From NCBI GenBank assembly GCA_031277075.1, contig JAISLV010000092.1, positions 1-5,485 on the forward strand: a DNA stretch of 5,485 bases, given 5' to 3'. Position 1 is the first letter of the stretch; the number at the start of each line of letters is the position of its first letter. Below, one piece after another: positions 1 to 5,485 of the stretch. This DNA comes from Endomicrobium sp. (GTDB lineage Bacteria; Elusimicrobiota; Endomicrobiia; Endomicrobiales; Endomicrobiaceae). The translations under genes and the position numbers were made by a program. The notes under the pieces were generated by a model. It was not told the origin of the DNA. It saw only the letters and a program-made list of their open reading frames with translations, and made no database searches.

Positions 1-293
1 TTGTATATAAGCGTGCCTATAATGTCGGCAGGCAGCAAATCCGGGGTAAATTGTATTCTTTTATAATCGGCTTCAATAGCCGCCGCCAAACTTTTTACCG
101 CCAAAGTTTTGGCAAGACCCGGCAGCCCTTCAAGCAAGATATGTCCGTCTGTAAGAAGCCCTATAAGCATTCTTTCTACGACGTATTTTTGTCCTACAAG
201 AACGTTTGAAATTTCGTCTAAAAGTTTTGAAACAAAAATGCTCCCGCGCGCAATTTTTTCATTTAAAGCGGCAATATCCGCAATGCCTGACAT
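1..293 (-). CDS. MoxR-family AAA+ ATPase, N-terminal part (cut by left edge)
   Basis: The first 97 residues of a MoxR-type AAA+ ATPase are visible; the rest lies beyond the left edge. A Walker A loop GLPGLAKT occupies residues 56-63, with K62 and T63 as the expected nucleotide-binding pair. It is preceded by a VGQ motif (33-35) and followed by RIQFTPDLLPADIIGT (79-94), a stretch typical of MoxR proteins. Walker B, sensor and arginine-finger regions are outside the window. The ATG at 293-291 is chosen because GGAGGG (305-300) sits 6 nt upstream. Known MoxR ATPases are cytoplasmic chaperone-like machines, often encoded beside DUF58 and von Willebrand A-domain proteins, and thought to assist maturation of protein complexes; such partners would be expected downstream, past the left edge. 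It follows proA after 124 bp on the same strand, so co-transcription is possible but not shown. The family call is secure; the specific client is unknown. Confidence 0.93.
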   Translation of the reverse strand, partial: MSGIADIAALNEKIARGSIFVSKLLDEISNVLVGQKYVVERMLIGLLTDGHILLEGLPGLAKTLAVKSLAAAIEADYKRIQFTPDLLPADIIGTLIY

Positions 294-417
294 AATTTAC
301 CCTCCGATTATTTTATTAAAACTGTAATGCGATTTTAGTTTGCAAAGCGCCCGCCAGCGCTTCTTTTAACGTTCCGTTAAAAATTAAAACTTCGGCGCAA
401 AAAGCGCGGACGCCTTA

Positions 418-1686
418 TTATTCCCGTATCGTTCCGCCGCCTTTGACTATATACTTTGTCGTCGTAAGCTCTTTTAATCCCATTGCTCCGCGCGCGTGCA
501 GTTTTTGCGTAGAAATTCCTATTTCGCACCCAAGCCCGAAAACAGACCCGTCGTGAAGCCTTGTCGAAGCGTTTACGAAAACCGCCGCCGAATCTGCTAA
601 AGCTAAAAATTTGTCGGCTCTTTCTCTGTCGTCTGTAACAATAGCGTCGGAATGATGAGAGCCGTATTTGTTTATATGCGCCGCCGCTTCTCCTAAAGAG
701 TTCACTACTTTAATTGAAAGAATTAAGTCGTGGTATTCGGCGTTCCAGTCTTCTTCAGACGCTTCTTTAACATTAGGCAGTATGTTTTTCGTAATATGGC
801 AGCCTCTTATTTCAACGCCGTAATTAAGGTAAAGTTCGTAAAGACGCGGCAAAACTTTGCCAGCAATATCTTTGTGAACCAAAAGCGTCTCCATAGCGTT
901 GCATACCGCCGGACGCTGGACTTTTGCGTTTACGGCTATTTTTACCGCCATATCTAAATCGGCGTTTTTATCTATATAAGTATGGCAGAGACCCTTGCCG
1001 TGCGACAAAACGGGTATAGACGAATTTTTTCTGATAAAATTTACAAGCTCTTCGCCGCCGCGCGGTATGAGTAAGTCAACATATTTGTCTAGCAAAAGCA
1101 ATTCGTTCACAGCCGTTCTGTCTGCCGTATCTATAAATTGTATTGCGCCCTGCGGCATACCGGCGTTTTGACCTGCCTGCGAAATTATTTTTGTAAGAAT
1201 TTTATTTGAGTTCATAGCTTCAGACCCGCCTTTTAAAATTACGGCGCTGCCGGCTTTTAAACACAAAACGGCGGCGTCAACGCTGACATTAGGACGGGCT
1301 TCGTAAATCATAGCTATAACTCCAAGCGGAGCGCGAACTTTTTTTACGTCTAACCCTTCAACAGGAGAGCGCAGCTCTTCTACAACCGAACCTACGGGGT
1401 CTGCAAGTTTAATAACGTTTTTTACGCCTTGTATCATATCTTCAACGCGTTTTTCGTTTAAAGTAAGCCTGTCTATCAAAACGCTTGAAAGTTTTGTTTC
1501 CTTCGCAGCTTGGACGTCTATTTCATTGTGAAACAATATTTCTTTCGCGTTTTGATTAAGAGCGTCGGCAATAGCCGAAAGCATATTGTCTTTTTGCGCC
1601 GCCGTCATTAAAGCAAGACTGCGCGACGCTTCTTTTGCCGCCGCCGCTTTAAGAAAGACCGTCTGTTTTATTTCGCTGTTTTCCAT
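418..1686 (-). CDS. proA: Glutamate-5-semialdehyde dehydrogenase (gamma-glutamyl phosphate reductase)
   Basis: ProA reduces gamma-glutamyl phosphate with NADPH to glutamate-5-semialdehyde, the second step of proline synthesis from glutamate, in the cytoplasm. The 422-residue product has the usual family length. Visible landmarks are YEARPNV (128-134), LKAGSAVILKGGSEA (143-157) in the cofactor-binding part, and IPRGG (207-211). QRPAVCNAMETLLV (257-270) carries the catalytic cysteine C262. HINKYGSHHSDAI (337-349) corresponds to the family signature. The ATG at 1686-1684 is supported by GGAG (1696-1693) 6 nt upstream. The gene ends in tandem TAA TAA codons (420-415). ProB (glutamate 5-kinase), the usual partner, is not adjacent: the upstream neighbour is aconitase, 105 bp away, and the downstream neighbour is a MoxR ATPase. 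No key residue looks altered, so the gene appears functional. Confidence 0.97.
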   Translation of the reverse strand: MENSEIKQTVFLKAAAAKEASRSLALMTAAQKDNMLSAIADALNQNAKEILFHNEIDVQAAKETKLSSVLIDRLTLNEKRVEDMIQGVKNVIKLADPVGSVVEELRSPVEGLDVKKVRAPLGVIAMIYEARPNVSVDAAVLCLKAGSAVILKGGSEAMNSNKILTKIISQAGQNAGMPQGAIQFIDTADRTAVNELLLLDKYVDLLIPRGGEELVNFIRKNSSIPVLSHGKGLCHTYIDKNADLDMAVKIAVNAKVQRPAVCNAMETLLVHKDIAGKVLPRLYELYLNYGVEIRGCHITKNILPNVKEASEEDWNAEYHDLILSIKVVNSLGEAAAHINKYGSHHSDAIVTDDRERADKFLALADSAAVFVNASTRLHDGSVFGLGCEIGISTQKLHARGAMGLKELTTTKYIVKGGGTIRE

Positions 1687-1721
1687 ATAAAACTCCGATT
1701 TATATCTGGGTTTGCGCGCAT

Positions 1722-1749
1722 ATCATATATTACTTATAAATTTTGAAAA
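1722..1749 (-). promoter_or_regulatory. Possible sigma-70-type promoter for proA
   Basis: Reading the minus strand, TTTTCA (1749-1744; 4 of 6 matches to TTGACA) is followed after 16 bp by TATGAT (1727-1722; 5 of 6 matches to TATAAT). This lies 36 bp ahead of the proA ATG and would give a leader of about 30 nt. The region is AT-rich and such matches arise easily by chance, so this is only a candidate. If real, proA can be transcribed separately from the aconitase gene upstream. Confidence 0.3.
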
Positions 1750-1759
1750 CAAATTTCAA
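1743..1759. repeat. Small perfect inverted repeat upstream of proA
   Basis: TTGAAA (1743-1748) and TTTCAA (1754-1759) form a perfect 6-bp inverted repeat around a 5-nt centre. It overlaps the -35 side of the candidate proA promoter. It is flanked at a distance by two copies of the self-complementary hexamer GCGCGC (1714-1719 and 1760-1765). The stem is AT-rich and no T-run follows, so it does not look like an intrinsic terminator of the aconitase gene. An operator role is possible but unsupported beyond position. Confidence 0.35.
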
Positions 1760-1791
1760 GCGCGCAGTAGTTTAAATATTGTTTGCAAGTA

Positions 1792-3741
1792 TTAATTTGC
1801 CAAAACTTTCCCGTCAGTATCCGTTGAGTTTTGTTTAATCCAGTTTAAAAGCCCGCCTGCAAGCAAAATTTCTTTTTGTCTTTCGGTTAAAGCGTATTTT
1901 GCTTTTATTTTTACGCCTTTTCCCGCTATAAGAATATTGAAATTTTCTCCGTTTTTTAAAATTTCGCCCGCGCGCGAAAACGACAAATTATCGCCTTGCT
2001 CTATTTTGTCGTAATCCGCAGGGTCTTCAAAAGTAAGCGGTATTATTCCAAAATTTATTAAATTTGCCAGATGTATTCTTGCGAAAGATTTTGCAAGAAC
2101 CATTTTTACGTTTAAAAATCTTGGAGCAAGCGCCGCATGCTCTCTAGAAGAGCCTTGCCCGTAATTTTCGCCGCCGACAATAGCTCCGTTGTTAATTTTT
2201 GACGCTCTCTTTGCAAAATCAGGGTCTAACGCGGAATATGTGAACTCGGAAATTTTAGGCAAATTAGACCTAAACGGCAAAATTTTTGCGCCGGCGGGCA
2301 AAATATGGTCTGTAGAAATATTGTCGCCGACTTTTAAAGAGACTACCGTGTCGGTAGTCAAATCAAAAGCGAATTGTTTTAAAGAAACTATATTTGGTCC
2401 TTTTACAACTTCAACTTTTTCGGGTTCAGCGGAAGGCGGCTGAAACTGCGCGTCGTCGATTAAAAATCTTTCCGGCATTTTTATTTTAGGTTTTTTATCA
2501 AAATATTCCATAGGGTCGGTAATTTCGCCGGTTAAAGCGGCGGCTAAAGCGGTTTCTGGAGAACATAAATAAACTTTTGCGTCTTTTGTTCCGCTTCTGC
2601 CTTCAAAATTTCTGTTAAAAGTGCGAAGCGACACCGCTCCGCTTTTTGGAGACTGTCCCATGCCTATGCACGGACCGCACGCGCTTTCTAAAATTCTAGC
2701 TCCGCTTTCAATAATATTAAACAGCGCGCCGTTTTGCGAAAGCATTGCAAGCACTTGACGCGAACCCGGCGAAACCATAAAACTTACGTCTTTATTTATT
2801 TTTTTTCCTTTCAGAGTCTCCGCCGCTAAAAGCATATCTGCAAGAGAAGAATTTGTGCAAGAACCTATCCCCACTTGGTCTACTTTAAGCCCCGCTATAT
2901 CTCTTACTCTAACGACTTTATCGGGCATGTGAGGCTGCGCTATAAGCGGGGTGAGCGCGGACAAATCTATCTCTATTTCTCCGTCGTAGTCCGCGCCGCC
3001 GTCTGCAATTATTTCAGACCACGCTTCGCCGCGCCCCTGACGGTTTAAAAAATCCCTTGTTATTTCATCCGACGGGAAAACGCTCGTAGTCGCTCCTAAT
3101 TCCGTTCCCATATTGGCGATAGTGGCTCTTTCGGGGACAGACAATGTCTTAACGCCTTCGCCTGCAAACTCGTAAATTTTACCGCGTCCGCCTTTTACGG
3201 TTTCAATTCTTAAAAGTTCTAAAATTACGTCTTTTGCGCTTACCCAGTCTCTTAATTTGCCTTTGAGATTTACTTTTATGATTTTAGGATGCGTTATATA
3301 AAAAGGCTGCCCTGCCATAGCGCACGCTACGTCAAGCCCGCCCGCGCCGAAAGCAAGCATACATATACCGCCGCCGGTGGGAGTGTGAGAATCCGAGCCT
3401 ATCAAAGTTTTTCCCGGAACGCCGAACCTCTCTAAGTGAACCTGATGACAAATGCCGTTTCCAGCAGGAGAAAACACTATTCCGTATTTTGCCGCGATGG
3501 TCTGCAAAAATTTATGGTCGTCGGCGTTTTCAAAACCGCTTTGCAAAGTGTTATGGTCTACATAACTTACTGAAAGTTCGGTTTTCACGCGGGGCGTTCC
3601 CATAGCTTCAAATTGTAAATACGCCATAGTCCCTGTGGCGTCTTGCGTAAGCGTCTGGTCTATTTTCAAGGCGATTTCCTCGCCGATTTCCTGTTTGCCG
3701 CTTATTAAATGAGCGGAAATAATTTTTTGCGCAACGTTCAC
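1792..3741 (-). CDS. acn: Aconitate hydratase (single-chain, short Aquifex-like type)
   Basis: Aconitase interconverts citrate and isocitrate through cis-aconitate using a [4Fe-4S] cluster in the cytoplasm. The N-terminal catalytic part runs from about residue 1 to 420. It contains the substrate-loop stretch GSDSHTPTGGG (115-125) and the three expected cluster cysteines: C295 in GIGSCTNSS, and C355 and C358 in ACGPCIGMG. A linker leads to the swivel domain (about 460-620) with ISTDHILPAG (475-484) and NYGQGSSREHAALAPR (526-541). The latter carries the SSR residues that include the catalytic serine in known aconitases (S531/S532, R533). At 649 residues it is much shorter than the roughly 890-residue AcnA/IRP type and lacks the AcnB architecture, matching the compact bacterial form related to mitochondrial aconitase. 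A homoaconitase or other isomerase specificity cannot be fully excluded, but motif content favours aconitase. The start is GTG (see 3739-3753). It precedes proA by 105 bp and may help supply glutamate for it. Confidence 0.95.
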   Translation of the reverse strand: MNVAQKIISAHLISGKQEIGEEIALKIDQTLTQDATGTMAYLQFEAMGTPRVKTELSVSYVDHNTLQSGFENADDHKFLQTIAAKYGIVFSPAGNGICHQVHLERFGVPGKTLIGSDSHTPTGGGICMLAFGAGGLDVACAMAGQPFYITHPKIIKVNLKGKLRDWVSAKDVILELLRIETVKGGRGKIYEFAGEGVKTLSVPERATIANMGTELGATTSVFPSDEITRDFLNRQGRGEAWSEIIADGGADYDGEIEIDLSALTPLIAQPHMPDKVVRVRDIAGLKVDQVGIGSCTNSSLADMLLAAETLKGKKINKDVSFMVSPGSRQVLAMLSQNGALFNIIESGARILESACGPCIGMGQSPKSGAVSLRTFNRNFEGRSGTKDAKVYLCSPETALAAALTGEITDPMEYFDKKPKIKMPERFLIDDAQFQPPSAEPEKVEVVKGPNIVSLKQFAFDLTTDTVVSLKVGDNISTDHILPAGAKILPFRSNLPKISEFTYSALDPDFAKRASKINNGAIVGGENYGQGSSREHAALAPRFLNVKMVLAKSFARIHLANLINFGIIPLTFEDPADYDKIEQGDNLSFSRAGEILKNGENFNILIAGKGVKIKAKYALTERQKEILLAGGLLNWIKQNSTDTDGKVLAN

Positions 3742-3753
3742 TCACATTCTCCC
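3739..3753 (-). promoter_or_regulatory. Ribosome binding site and GTG start of aconitase, with an ATG-TGA start-stop between
   Basis: GGGAGA (3753-3748) lies upstream of the GTG at 3741-3739, with GGAG ending 7 nt before it. In the same frame, two codons upstream, an ATG (3747-3745) is followed at once by TGA (3744-3742), so the ATG cannot be the start of the enzyme. The GTG start is therefore forced by the in-frame TGA and supported by spacing. Confidence 0.8.
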
Positions 3754-3801
3754 TTTACCCTAGATTTTATCGTCAACCCCGTTTGCCGCGTTATGAAAAT
3801 A

Positions 3802-4842
3802 TTACGAAATCCATTTGAGCAGCCTTATAATTCCCATTTTTGCAGATTGTTTGTGCGCCGAAACATTCTTTCTGAACTTTATATTTTCTTTATTGTCGCG
3901 ATAATATAAGTAAGCCTTTAAAAGCATATCTTCATTTGACATCGTCGGACGCCAATTTAATTTTTCTTTAATTTTAGACGTATCAAAAATAAAATCTTCG
4001 GCTATCATTTTGTATTGATACGGACCCAAAGGCGATATTTTCAAAAAATACGCGGCTTTCATTGCAAATATAGCCAAGCCTTTGGGGAAAGCCGCGACCC
4101 GCGCTTTTGTGTTGCCGCTTTTTTTAATAACGTAATCGTAGACTTCTTTAAAAGATTTTACGCCGTCGGAGCCGATGTTAAAAATTTCCGTCTTTGGATA
4201 ATTTACGGCTTTCAAACAAGCGTCGACCAAATCTTTAGCGTATATAAACTGATAGACGTTATTTCCGCCGCCCACAGTCCACACTTTGCGCCCCTCGTCT
4301 ATAAACTCAAACAAAATAGCCAAAAGACCAAGACGACCGCCGTCCATAATGGTAGGACAACGAATTATAACGCTGTTTATACATTCGCGGTAAGACTACA
4401 AAATTTTTTCGCCTTCTAACTTGCTTTTGCCGTATATTTCAACGGGGTTTGGGACGTCGTTTTCTAAAACGGGACGATGAAAATTTTGCGCCCATAAACA
4501 GTTTGAAGAAGTAAAAACTATATTTTTTACGCCGTATTTTTTGCAATAGCTCGCTATATTTCTAGTTCCTTCAACGTTTGAATTCCAAAGAAATTTTTTA
4601 TTTTTTACCGCGTGAGCCAAAATAGCGGCGCAGTGAAAAACGCATTCAAATTTATTGTTAGAAAAAACTTTCTCAAGCAAACTTTCGTCGCAAATATCGC
4701 CTTTGACGCTTTGCAAATTTTTATGCTCAAATTCGTCTTTTTCAAGGTCAATATTGACGCATTCAAAACCTTTGTCTATCAGAGCTTTTTCTAAAATACC
4801 GCCGAAAAACCCGCTGCCGCCGGTAATCAATACTTTTTTCAT
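3802..4842 (-). pseudogene. NAD-dependent epimerase/dehydratase (extended SDR), interrupted by one in-frame TAG
   Basis: This frame encodes a full-length (346-position) extended short-chain dehydrogenase/reductase, the family that modifies nucleotide sugars, sterols and similar substrates using NAD(P). The N-terminal Rossmann motif is TGGSGFFG (7-14) with D32 as the likely NAD-selecting acid. GDI (48-50), HCAA (70-73), NVEGTRNI (89-96) and VFTSS (109-113) follow, then the catalytic Y137 and K141 in YGKSK. Position 149 is a TAG stop (4398-4396). The same frame then continues without shift into VIIRCPTIMDGG (158-169), YQFIYAKDL (197-205) and FDTSKIKEKLNWRPT (286-300), all normal C-terminal family motifs, and ends in TAA. 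Both halves are in one frame, so this is a point nonsense change, not a frameshift. The start is ATG 4842-4840, where MKKVLITGG begins and GGGAG lies 3 nt upstream. An ATG at 4893 would add 17 unlikely residues. The downstream half has no evident ribosome binding site at its first ATG (4347). Substrate is unknown. Confidence 0.88.
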
Positions 4843-4876
4843 AAACTCCCTTTTTTTATAAACGACGGTAAAAATT

Positions 4877-4885
4877 TGATACAAT
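4877..4885 (+). promoter_or_regulatory. Weak candidate extended -10 promoter for the plus-strand membrane protein
   Basis: TGATACAAT matches the extended -10 form TGnTATAAT with one mismatch. No convincing -35 hexamer is found 16-18 bp upstream. It would start a leader of about 40 nt before the ATG at 4933. It overlaps the -10 of the minus-strand candidate, so both could not be used at the same moment. Confidence 0.25.
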
Positions 4886-4913
4886 TCTAACATATTTGAA
4901 AAACTATGTTCAA
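4884..4913 (-). promoter_or_regulatory. Candidate promoter for the epimerase gene
   Basis: On the minus strand TTGAAC (4913-4908) is followed after 18 bp by TAGAAT (4889-4884), a 4/6 and a 5/6 match to the sigma-70 consensus. It sits about 40 bp ahead of the ATG at 4842 and would give a leader of roughly 35 nt. It falls in a gap between divergent genes, where a promoter in this direction is expected. Its position also argues against the upstream ATG at 4893 as a start, since that would place the promoter elements across the start region. Confidence 0.45.
4889..4910. repeat. 22-bp dyad in the divergent intergenic region
   Basis: AACATA (4889-4894) and TATGTT (4905-4910) form a perfect 6-bp inverted repeat with a 10-bp centre. 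A second, overlapping inverted pair, TTGAA (4896-4900) and TTCAA (4909-4913), is also present. The dyad lies mostly in the spacer of the candidate minus-strand promoter, reaching into both its -35 and -10 hexamers. That is where a repressor could block transcription. The spacing of about one and a half helical turns suits a dimeric regulator, but AT-rich DNA produces such pairs by chance. Confidence 0.35.
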
Positions 4914-4932
4914 TAATGTTTTAGGATAATGT

Positions 4933-5485
4933 ATGTTTTTATGTAAAAACCCCGCGATTTTTAAAGTATTTGCGCTCTGCGCCGCCGCATTTCTTACGGT
5001 TTTGCTTGCCGAAATTTTTATTTTTAATTATGCCGCCGTATTTAAACCTAGTTTTCCCGTTTCAGTAGTGGATTTAAAAACTGCCAAGGGAAATCCGCAG
5101 GATTTAGTTTTTTTAGACAATGCGCTTCATTTTAATCCGCAAAGCCAAGAGGTTTCTCTGCAATTTGACGATATAAATATCCCGACTGAAACTATAACGT
5201 TTGAAGTTTCCGCAACATTCGCTTCGGTTGTCCGCGGAAAAATTTATTTACAAGACACGCAGTTTAAGCAAAACTTTATGGAAACTTATAATGTTTTGTT
5301 TGCGCCTAACGGCAAAAAACAAATTGTTTTCGCCAAAATAAAAAGCTATGGAAACTTAAAATCGGCGGCGTTTAAATTTAATAAAATGCCCGGAATGCCT
5401 TTGACTATAAGCGCGGTAAAACTAAATCAAGCAAAACCTTTTAACTTTTCTTTTTTGCGCTTTTTTTTAATTTTGTCGGCGGTTT
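4933..5485 (+). CDS. Unrecognised membrane protein with exported beta-rich domain, N-terminal 184 residues (cut by right edge)
   Basis: I do not recognise this protein with certainty. The ATG at 4933 is chosen because AGGA (4923-4926) lies 6 nt upstream; an ATG at 4929 is closed by TAA after five codons. After a short cytoplasmic lead with K5 and K11, residues 9-36 are strongly hydrophobic (IFKVFALCAAAFLTVLLAEI and following), giving one membrane segment or uncleaved signal anchor. Residues about 40-168 lack hydrophobic segments and alternate polar and aliphatic residues, suggesting a beta-rich domain outside the cytoplasmic membrane. From about 170 a second hydrophobic stretch begins with FNFSFLRFFLILSAV, which runs off the window. 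An N-terminal anchor, exported beta domain and return to the membrane resemble the front end of some large polytopic membrane proteins involved in surface polysaccharide handling, but that is an impression. It is transcribed divergently from the broken epimerase. The frame is open to the edge with coding-like codon use. Confidence 0.8.
   Translation, partial: MFLCKNPAIFKVFALCAAAFLTVLLAEIFIFNYAAVFKPSFPVSVVDLKTAKGNPQDLVFLDNALHFNPQSQEVSLQFDDINIPTETITFEVSATFASVVRGKIYLQDTQFKQNFMETYNVLFAPNGKKQIVFAKIKSYGNLKSAAFKFNKMPGMPLTISAVKLNQAKPFNFSFLRFFLILSAV

Noticed and set aside
109..327. 72-codon plus-strand frame opposite the MoxR gene
   Set aside because: Shadow of the MoxR coding strand, which carries a Walker A motif and a strong ribosome binding site.
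361..417. Possible intrinsic terminator after proA
   Set aside because: Only short symmetric pieces are present (TTAAC/GTTAA and GCGC/GCGC); there is no GC-rich stem followed by a T-run on the minus strand.
730..957. 75-codon plus-strand frame inside proA
   Set aside because: Antisense shadow of the well-conserved proA catalytic region, with no family features.
2189..2443. 84-codon plus-strand frame inside aconitase
   Set aside because: Antisense shadow of the swivel domain and linker coding sequence.
3709..3909. 66-codon plus-strand frame across the aconitase-epimerase gap
   Set aside because: It runs antisense through the aconitase start and the epimerase C-terminus, with no clear ribosome binding site and no recognisable protein.
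3802..4347. Downstream half of the epimerase as an independent 181-residue gene
   Set aside because: It begins mid-fold after the conserved RCP segment, has no ribosome binding site before its ATG, and is in the same frame as the upstream half, so it is part of one interrupted gene.
4015..4419. 134-codon plus-strand open frame opposite the epimerase gene
   Set aside because: It lies antisense to clear SDR motifs, has no recognisable protein features, and spans the amber site only because the opposite frame happens to be open.
4612..4861. Two overlapping plus-strand frames (60 and 68 codons) opposite the epimerase N-terminus
   Set aside because: Both are antisense to the Rossmann-fold coding sequence and overlap each other; neither looks like a real protein.
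4843..4893. Upstream ATG at 4893 as the start of the epimerase
   Set aside because: It adds 17 residues ahead of the canonical MKKVLITGG start, lacks a ribosome binding site and overlaps the candidate promoter; the ATG at 4842 has GGGAG nearby.

Overview
The window reads as a compact, moderately AT-rich bacterial chromosome segment. Genes are closely packed, most have a purine-rich ribosome binding site, and every terminating stop I can see is TAA. Codon use mixes GCG/GCC/GGC with many A/T-ending codons. No rRNA, tRNA, CRISPR array or insertion sequence is visible. The overall flavour (roughly 40 % GC by eye, small housekeeping genes, one apparently freshly broken gene) would fit an Elusimicrobiota/Endomicrobium-like bacterium, but this is a guess from style and not from a marker gene.

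Layout from left to right: (1) the N-terminal third of a MoxR-family AAA+ ATPase on the minus strand, cut by the left edge; (2) a 124-bp gap; (3) proA, glutamate-5-semialdehyde dehydrogenase, minus strand, complete; (4) a 105-bp gap with a possible promoter and a small inverted repeat; (5) a 649-residue single-chain aconitase, minus strand, complete, starting at GTG; (6) a 60-bp gap; (7) an extended-SDR NAD-dependent epimerase/dehydratase gene, minus strand, full length but interrupted by one in-frame TAG; (8) a 90-bp divergent intergenic region with candidate promoters for both directions and a dyad; (9) on the plus strand, the start of an unrecognised membrane protein with one N-terminal membrane segment and a beta-rich exported domain, cut by the right edge.

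Functionally, aconitase lies on the route citrate to isocitrate to 2-oxoglutarate to glutamate. ProA performs the second step from glutamate to proline, so the two neighbouring complete enzymes can be read as parts of one glutamate/proline supply route. The broken epimerase and the membrane protein may belong to a separate, envelope-related theme. The most noteworthy observation is the lone amber codon inside an otherwise intact epimerase frame. I do not see a clearly new biological system here; most of the window is ordinary housekeeping sequence.
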